The notes under the pieces are model-generated. The model saw only the letters and a list, made by a program, of their open reading frames with translations, searched no databases and was not told the DNA's origin. Positions 58,544 through 64,000 of a stretch of 64,000 bases of DNA are shown piece after piece (within the stretch, counting starts at the first letter, position 1; each line of letters starts with the position of its first letter). The translations under genes and the position numbers were made by a program. Origin of the DNA: Undibacterium sp. Jales W-56 (GTDB lineage: Bacteria > Pseudomonadota > Gammaproteobacteria > Burkholderiales > Burkholderiaceae_D); the NCBI RefSeq assembly GCF_025548535.1, contig NZ_JAJLQW010000005.1, positions 124,001 to 188,000 on the forward strand, given 5' to 3'.

Positions 58544-60604
58544 ATGAATCTTACGGATTCTTGCATCTCCCGCTTACCCCTTCTTTTCCTCCTGGCGGGA
58601 ATGGTCTCTGTTTTTCCCTCAACACAGGTGTGGGCGCAAGCTAGTGACGTAGCCGGTGCCACGATTGACAACCTCAATAAACTCTCGCTGGAAGACTTGC
58701 TGAAGGTGCAAGTGCGCAGTGCATCCAAATATGCGCAAAGCACGAGCCATGCACCCTCTGCGGTACAAATCATCAGCGCAGAAGATATCCGTCGCCACGG
58801 TTGGCGCACGTTGGCCGAAGCCCTGGATAGCCTGCCCGGCATGTATGCCAGTTCGGACCGCGCCTATGCCTTTGTCGGGGCGCGCGGCTTTATGGTGCCG
58901 GGTGATTACAATATGCGGTTTTTATTATTGCTGGACGGTCAGCCGCTTAACGATAATTTATACGACCAGGCCAACCTGGGTCACGAGTTTCGTATCGACA
59001 TGCGTTTGATCGACCGGATCGAATACGTGCCAGGTCCCGGCTCATCGATCTATGGTGCGAATGCGATGTTCGGTGTGATCAATGTCCTGACCCGCAGCGC
59101 CAGACAGATGCCGGGATACAGCGCCGGGATGCAATGGCAAAGCCATGGCTGGCGCGAATTGTATGCGACCGCCAGCCGGAACGCCGATACCGATTTGCCT
59201 GAGTTAATTCTTTCAGTCAGCCGCGCCGACCAGCAGGGACGCGATTTGCAATATCCAGGCGCAGTTGGATTACTGACTGCGAACGGTCGGCCTTCAGTTG
59301 ATGGCATGACCCATGGCCTCGATGTGCTTGCGGTGACACGCTTGTTTGTCGGGCTCAGGCAAGATAACTTTGCCATGTCAGCCTGGGCCGCCCGGCGCGA
59401 CGTCCATCCGTCTTCGGCGCTGTATGGCAGCAATTTCGATGACGGCAGATTGCATCTGATCGATAGCAGTTATGGCGTGACCGCTTCTTACCAGAAAGAG
59501 CTGGCCAGCACGCTGCAACTCGATGCACGCTTTGCCTACCAAAAAATCACCTATCAGGGCGATGCACCTTATACCAATCCTGCGGTAGGAAGTTATGTGA
59601 ATCGCGATACGGCCAAAGGTAGCTGGCTGTCTGGCGAGGCCAGAGTGATGTATACCGGATTGGCCGATCATAAATGGATTGCCGGCCTTGATTTTCAAAG
59701 TGACCTGGATGCGATCCAAAAAAATGCTGATCTGAATGTTGCAGTGAATCCGCCTTTGTCGATCAGCACGCCGCACAAGCGCTATGGTGTGTATTTGCAG
59801 GATGAATGGAATTTTTTACCGGAGTGGCGTCTCAATGCCGGTATTCGTGCGGATCGCAATAGTTACAGCCAATTACGTATGAGCCCGAGGCTGGCATTGA
59901 TCTGGAATGCCAGTCCCGATCTGACTTTAAAATTGCTGGGCGGCCGCGCATATCGCGCAGCGAATGCCTACGAATCCGCGTATGCCCGTGATCAGGTGTA
60001 TCTGGCCAATCCAACACTTGCACCGGAGACGATACGGACCTTAGAAGCGATTGCGGAATACCGGATTGACTCGCGTCAGGAACTGGGACTGTCGGTCTTC
60101 GATTATCAATTGTCCAATCTGATCAGTCAGATCGATCTTGGCGGTGGTTTGTTCCAGTATCAAAATCATCCTAGTGTGAGAGCCCAGGGGCTGGAGTTAT
60201 TTCATCGTCTGCGATCCCGAGGCGACATCACGGTCAATTCCAGTGTCGCCTTCAATCGCAGCCGCGATGCGACCGGAATGACCTTAGGCAATAGTCCGCG
60301 CTGGATCGCCAAGTTACGTGGCAGTCGCTCGCTCTGGACGGCTAACTGGATCGCCGCTCTTGAATTCAATGCGCTGGGACCGAGAACCCTGGATTGGCGC
60401 GGTACGCGGGCACCTATGGGGAGCCAGGCTGTGCTGAATCTGACACTCAACATTGTTAAAGTATTGCCGGGCTTGGATCTGCAACTGCGCGTCGTGAATG
60501 CACTGGATCGCCGTATCGTATATCCGGCTTCGAATGAAGCGCCGACCAGCACTTTGCCAGGCGATGGACGGCAATGGCAATTGGGATTGAGCTATGCGTT
60601 TTAA
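58544..60604 (+). CDS. TonB-dependent outer-membrane receptor
   Basis: 686 residues. A signal peptide ends VWAQA, then LSLEDLLKVQVRSASKYAQS, a TonB-box-like and plug start. The plug (about 60-180) has PSAVQIISAEDIRRHGWRTLAEALDSLPGM and VPGPGSSIYGANAMFGVINVLTR. The 22-strand barrel follows and ends in LGLSYAF with the terminal Phe used by the Bam machine. Its stop overlaps yfiR by 11 bases, so ligand sensing may feed the c-di-GMP proteins downstream. The ligand is unknown. Confidence 0.93.
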   Translation: MNLTDSCISRLPLLFLLAGMVSVFPSTQVWAQASDVAGATIDNLNKLSLEDLLKVQVRSASKYAQSTSHAPSAVQIISAEDIRRHGWRTLAEALDSLPGMYASSDRAYAFVGARGFMVPGDYNMRFLLLLDGQPLNDNLYDQANLGHEFRIDMRLIDRIEYVPGPGSSIYGANAMFGVINVLTRSARQMPGYSAGMQWQSHGWRELYATASRNADTDLPELILSVSRADQQGRDLQYPGAVGLLTANGRPSVDGMTHGLDVLAVTRLFVGLRQDNFAMSAWAARRDVHPSSALYGSNFDDGRLHLIDSSYGVTASYQKELASTLQLDARFAYQKITYQGDAPYTNPAVGSYVNRDTAKGSWLSGEARVMYTGLADHKWIAGLDFQSDLDAIQKNADLNVAVNPPLSISTPHKRYGVYLQDEWNFLPEWRLNAGIRADRNSYSQLRMSPRLALIWNASPDLTLKLLGGRAYRAANAYESAYARDQVYLANPTLAPETIRTLEAIAEYRIDSRQELGLSVFDYQLSNLISQIDLGGGLFQYQNHPSVRAQGLELFHRLRSRGDITVNSSVAFNRSRDATGMTLGNSPRWIAKLRGSRSLWTANWIAALEFNALGPRTLDWRGTRAPMGSQAVLNLTLNIVKVLPGLDLQLRVVNALDRRIVYPASNEAPTSTLPGDGRQWQLGLSYAF

Positions 60605-61145
60605 TTTGCGCAGGCAATTTTTCACAACAATCTTCTTTGCCCTATTGCTGCCGGCGCTGACTGCCTCACTTGTCCTGGCAGAGGAAATTGCGGATGCACC
60701 CGAATATGCGCTGAAAGCGGTCTATCTGAATAATTTTGCGCTATTCACCGAGTGGCCGGATGAGACGAACGAGGTTCTGGAATTCTGCGTATTCGGCAAA
60801 GACCCTTTCGGGCGTTTTCTAGAAAACGCAGCACAAAAAAAAATCCGTGGCAAAGCGATACATCTTCGTCGTGCGGTGCAGGGCGCCGACCTGAAAAGCT
60901 GTCATCTGCTGTTTATACCGGCCCTGGAAAAAGAGAATTTTAGCCGGATCGCCCCGTCCATCAGTCAGCAGGCCATCCTCACTGTGACAGAAACGGCGCA
61001 GGTCGGGGAGAAGTACCCTAACGTCATGATCGTGATTGTGCAAGAGGGCAGCAATGTCATGTTTGATGTCAATCAAAGCGTCGCTAAAACTGCTGGATTG
61101 AGCTTCAGTTCCAAGCTTTTGCGCCTCGCGCGCAACGTGAAATAA
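60594..61145 (+). CDS. yfiR: YfiR-family periplasmic regulator (DUF4154)
   Basis: 183 residues with a signal peptide (to LVLAEE). The mature part begins with the family hallmark YALKAVYLNNFALFTEWPDE, then FCVFGKDPFG and ILTVTETAQ, and ends VMFDVNQSVAKTAGLSFSSKLLRLAR. Cys65 and Cys103 could form a disulfide like one in P. aeruginosa YfiR, which holds YfiN off in the periplasm. It is translated in overlap with the TonB receptor and 15 bases before the GGDEF-EAL gene. Confidence 0.93.
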   Translation: MRFNLRRQFFTTIFFALLLPALTASLVLAEEIADAPEYALKAVYLNNFALFTEWPDETNEVLEFCVFGKDPFGRFLENAAQKKIRGKAIHLRRAVQGADLKSCHLLFIPALEKENFSRIAPSISQQAILTVTETAQVGEKYPNVMIVIVQEGSNVMFDVNQSVAKTAGLSFSSKLLRLARNVK

Positions 61146-61160
61146 CATGGATAAAATGGT

Positions 61161-63254
61161 ATGACGACCGAACAGCTTGTCAAAAAAACGCTGGAAAAAA
61201 AGCTGCTGCTGGTTAACCTGCTGGCATTCAGCCTGGCGTCTTCTTTTGCAGTGCTGCTGATAGTCTCTTATCTGTGGATGACTGCGCGTAGCGATTTGTT
61301 GCGCAATGCCGAGATCGTCGCGCAAGTCATTGCACAAAACAGTGCGCCAGCGCTTTTGTTTAAAGACCAAAAGGCGGCACAAGAAGCAGTGCGCGCATTG
61401 GCTCAGGACACCAATGTACTGGCCGGAGAGCTGCGTTACCCCGACGGTAGCTTGTTCGCCGTCTATCAGCGTCCCGTGAATGCCGGTCAAGCATGGCAGA
61501 TCGGCGAAGTATCGCAAACCCCTTATTTACAAACGCCAGGGTCACATTTTTATTCGCGCTATCTGGTCGTGACTACCCCGGTGATGGCGGAAGAGCAGCA
61601 AGTGGGAAGTCTGCAAATGCATGTGGACTTGACGTCCACCTATCAACGGATAGCCGGATTGATTGCCGTCATCGTATTGGCAACGCTGGCAGCCGTACTG
61701 CTTGCCGGACGGCTGCTCAAACGTTATTTGCGCCGCATCCTTAATCCTATTCAGCAATTGGTCATGCTGATGCAGGAGGTATCCGGCAACGATGATTATA
61801 ATCAGCGGGCCCTGATTCCGACCGATGATGAAATCGGTACCCTGGGCGAGAGTTTCAATTTCATGATTGAACAAATCCAGCGCCGCGATATGGCGATCGG
61901 CAAAGAATTGGTCGAGCGCAAACGCGCAGAAGTTCAGCTTGACCACATTGCCCATTACGACAGCGTCACAGGATTACCGAACCGGCATTTTTTTAATCGC
62001 CGCATCAAAGAACTCGAATACCGTGTCAAAAATTTTGCCAGATTCGGCTTGCTGTTTATCGATCTCGATAATTTTAAATATGTGAACGATACCTTTGGTC
62101 ATCGTATCGGCGATCTGCTGCTGATTGCCGTAGCCGATCGCCTGCAAAAAACCTTGCGGTCGAATGATCTGGTAGTCCGCTTGGGCGGCGATGAGTTTGC
62201 AGTGCTGCTCGATAATCCCAAGAGTACCGACGATGCCTTGCGTCTGGCAGAAAAATTATTGGCATTATTGAGTCAGTCGTTCTCGTGCGAAGCGCATGAA
62301 TTCAATATCGGCGCCTCTATCGGTGTAGCGATGATGCCGGATCATGTCGGCACTTTTGAAGACTTGCTGAGTTCGGCGGATGCCGCAATGTATGAGGCAA
62401 AGGCATTCGGTAAAAATAATGTCCAGCTCTGGAAGCCGGCCATGTCGCGGCGCACGGCACAGCGCTTCACGATTGAATCCGGCTTGCGCAAGGCCATCGA
62501 GAACGCTGAACTCGAAGTGTACTACCAGCCCATCATGGAGCTGGCCACCCTCAGGGTCGCAGGCATGGAGGCTTTGTTGCGCTGGAAGCACCCGACCTTG
62601 GGGTTTGTCTCGCCTGCCGAATTCATCCCTATCGCCGAAGAGAGTCAATTGATTGTGCTGATCGGTGAATGGGTGCTACAACAAGCCTGTAGCCAGATCA
62701 AATTGTGGGAGCAGCAATTCGGCCCCTTATTCGTTGCCGTCAACGTCTCGGCCAGGCAGTTCCGTCAACCCGGTTTTGCCGATAGCGTCGAGCGTATCGT
62801 CAGAGAAAACGCATGTCCTGCGCATTTGCTGGAGCTGGAATTAACTGAGACCATGCTGATGTCGCAGACCTCTGAAACGCTGGCGATTCTGACCGATTTA
62901 TCGAGCCGTGGATTTAAATTGTCGCTCGATGACTTTGGCACCGGTTATTCGTCGCTGGCCTATCTGAAACGCTTCCCGATCCACAAATTAAAAATCGACC
63001 GCAGCTTTGTCTCGGATTTGCCAGGCGATAAAGATGATGCTGCGATTGCCCAGGCGATCATCTCCCTGTCGGATCACATGGACATGCGGGTTGTCGCAGA
63101 AGGCATCGAGACCAGGGAACAGGCGGAATTTTTGTATGGACTGGATTGCACTTACGGCCAAGGCTTCTTATTCAGCAAGCCTTTACCTGCGCCGCAATGC
63201 CAAGACTTCGTCGAGAAGAATTTACGTCGCGCGTTGAGAGAGCGGATTATCTAA
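61161..63254 (+). CDS. YfiN-like periplasmic sensor - HAMP - GGDEF - EAL protein
   Basis: 697 residues. Two membrane helices (about 17-40 and 163-185) flank a CHASE8-like sensor (LRNAEIVAQVIAQNSAPALLFKDQKAAQEAVRAL). HAMP follows (about 185-245), then GGDEF with an intact GGDEF (342-346) and inhibitory RxxD (333-336), and an EAL domain from about 435 with EALLRWKHP (Glu470), NVSARQF, ELTETMLM and DDFGTGYSSL. Both synthase and phosphodiesterase sites look intact. With YfiR upstream, the periplasmic signal probably sets net c-di-GMP output. YfiN itself lacks the EAL half. Confidence 0.94.
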   Translation: MTTEQLVKKTLEKKLLLVNLLAFSLASSFAVLLIVSYLWMTARSDLLRNAEIVAQVIAQNSAPALLFKDQKAAQEAVRALAQDTNVLAGELRYPDGSLFAVYQRPVNAGQAWQIGEVSQTPYLQTPGSHFYSRYLVVTTPVMAEEQQVGSLQMHVDLTSTYQRIAGLIAVIVLATLAAVLLAGRLLKRYLRRILNPIQQLVMLMQEVSGNDDYNQRALIPTDDEIGTLGESFNFMIEQIQRRDMAIGKELVERKRAEVQLDHIAHYDSVTGLPNRHFFNRRIKELEYRVKNFARFGLLFIDLDNFKYVNDTFGHRIGDLLLIAVADRLQKTLRSNDLVVRLGGDEFAVLLDNPKSTDDALRLAEKLLALLSQSFSCEAHEFNIGASIGVAMMPDHVGTFEDLLSSADAAMYEAKAFGKNNVQLWKPAMSRRTAQRFTIESGLRKAIENAELEVYYQPIMELATLRVAGMEALLRWKHPTLGFVSPAEFIPIAEESQLIVLIGEWVLQQACSQIKLWEQQFGPLFVAVNVSARQFRQPGFADSVERIVRENACPAHLLELELTETMLMSQTSETLAILTDLSSRGFKLSLDDFGTGYSSLAYLKRFPIHKLKIDRSFVSDLPGDKDDAAIAQAIISLSDHMDMRVVAEGIETREQAEFLYGLDCTYGQGFLFSKPLPAPQCQDFVEKNLRRALRERII

Positions 63255-63461
63255 TAGGACTTACGCAAAACAGAAAACTCTTAACACCATTGACATCACG
63301 CCCGCAGTCTGGATGCGGCTTTCAGAGACATTTCGTGCCAACAAGCGCACCCAGCTTGCGGGTTCACTTTCATACCGACACACCATGGAGTCTTTTCTCT
63401 GGCCTTTTCTCTGTGTCCCCGTGTCTCTGTGGTGAGAGGTTTTGGTTTTTGCGTAAGTCCT
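63255..63461. mobile_element. 207-bp MITE-like element with terminal inverted repeats and 6-bp target duplication
   Basis: Ends are TAGGACTTACGCAAAA on the left and its complement TTTTGCGTAAGTCCT on the right, 15 matching bases. A direct repeat ATCTAA flanks it (63249-63254 and 63462-63467). It has a central inverted repeat (63301-63317 with 63346-63362) and no transposase, so it is non-autonomous. It inserted right at the stop codon of the GGDEF-EAL gene. A truncated relative is at 15353. Confidence 0.75.
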
Positions 63462-63468
63462 ATCTAAG

Positions 63469-64000
63469 TTATTTAAGCGCTGGTTTTGGGGCTGCGGCAG
63501 CATTCAGGATCAGCCCCATCGCACTTAATATAATGGCCGCGCCGACTATCGTAGAGATACTGACCGTCTCGTGTAAAAACAGGTAACCCCACAGCATACT
63601 GAACATAGGAATCAGGAAGGTCACCGTCATCGCCTTGGTCGGACCGATGCGACTGATCAGTGGGATAAAAATCGCTTGCGCAACGCCGGTCGCCAGCAAC
63701 GCCAGCGCGATCATGCATGCGACGGCGGTCGGCGAGGGAATGTGGTGCGGCAGCGAGAACGGCACTGCCGGCGCCAGCATGACGCCACCCAACAGCATCG
63801 ATCCACATGCCATCGCATACGGATGAATACCGGTTGGTGCTGCGTCTCCCACGGGTTTATTCTGACCGACTTTCTTCATCAAGATACTCGAAATCGCATA
63901 CGAGGCGGCTGCGGCCAGGCAAGCCAGCGCGCCGCTCAGGGTCTGCGGATTCAGATCCAGGGCGCCGGCGCCAACTAAAATAGCCACGCCGATAATGCCC
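63469..64000 (-). CDS. EamA/DMT-family transporter, partial
   Basis: The C-terminal part of a drug/metabolite transporter; the frame stays open to the window end, so the start lies outside. At least 177 residues are visible, holding the second EamA repeat with about five membrane segments (LSGALACLAAAASYAISSILMKKVGQ, then GSMLLGGVMLAP, LALLATGVAQAIFIPLI, TVTFLIPMFSMLWGYLFLHETVS, ILSAMGLILNA). Substrate cannot be told. It converges on the c-di-GMP operon across the MITE-like element. Confidence 0.88.
   Translation of the reverse strand, partial: GIIGVAILVGAGALDLNPQTLSGALACLAAAASYAISSILMKKVGQNKPVGDAAPTGIHPYAMACGSMLLGGVMLAPAVPFSLPHHIPSPTAVACMIALALLATGVAQAIFIPLISRIGPTKAMTVTFLIPMFSMLWGYLFLHETVSISTIVGAAIILSAMGLILNAAAAPKPALK

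Overview
The window looks like chromosome from a Gram-negative betaproteobacterium of the Burkholderiales, most likely Oxalobacteraceae (Undibacterium/Herminiimonas/Janthinobacterium-like). The pointers are a DUF4148 exported protein, gatCAB beside mreBCD-mrdA-rodA-rlpA, an rsmI/yraN/diaA/dolP block, argB - HAD pyrimidine 5'-nucleotidase - slmA, and an Xps-type type II secretion cluster. This placement is inference from gene content; no 16S gene, tRNA, CRISPR array or prophage was seen.

Layout. 1-3.1 kb: phnM and a divergent DUF1045 protein (2H-phosphoesterase motifs), then a LysR regulator. 3.3-3.6 kb: small exported DUF4148 protein with a good terminator. 4.1-13.1 kb: a visibly AT-rich surface-polysaccharide operon with an ABC exporter (Wzm/Wzt with a C-terminal glycan-binding region), a membrane O-acyltransferase, a WbsX-like/RgpF glycosyltransferase and a 1185-residue fusion (methyltransferase, coiled coil, RgpF, GT4). 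Facing it are a two-repeat lipoprotein serine protease and two more glycosyltransferases (13.2-18.4 kb). 18.5-32.6 kb: type II secretion. gspE, a SoxY-like exported protein and an abundant-looking 577-residue exported protein lie on the minus strand; gspF-G-H-I-J-K-L-M-N(C-like)-D lie on the plus strand. The divergent gap holds three 15-bp GTAC-centred iterons and a possible 42-codon membrane peptide. 32.7-37.3 kb: pyrE and gatC-gatA-gatB. 37.8-44.9 kb: rod-shape/elongasome operon. 44.9-50.2 kb: rsmI, yraN, diaA, dolP, lemA and an M48 protease. 50.2-52.5 kb: BLUF photoreceptor, folE, a CWC protein, a zf-HC2 anti-sigma-like protein and an ECF sigma factor. 52.6-55 kb: argB, HAD nucleotidase, slmA. 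55-63.3 kb: a membrane diguanylate cyclase, a pabB-pabC fusion, and an operon of TonB-dependent receptor, YfiR and a YfiN-like GGDEF-EAL protein. The window ends in a partial EamA transporter after a 207-bp MITE-like element.

How the genes work together. The polysaccharide operon suggests a glycan made on the cytoplasmic face, modified by methylation and acylation, recognised by the Wzt C-terminal domain and exported by Wzm/Wzt. The methyltransferase followed by a repeat-bearing coiled coil recalls the WbdD chain-length ruler, but here it is fused to the glycosyltransferases. The secretion locus may be partly dedicated to the adjacent exported protein. The 58.5-63.3 kb operon looks like a periplasmic signal route from an outer-membrane receptor through YfiR to c-di-GMP. 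Most candidate novelty is in these three regions and in the small repeats.
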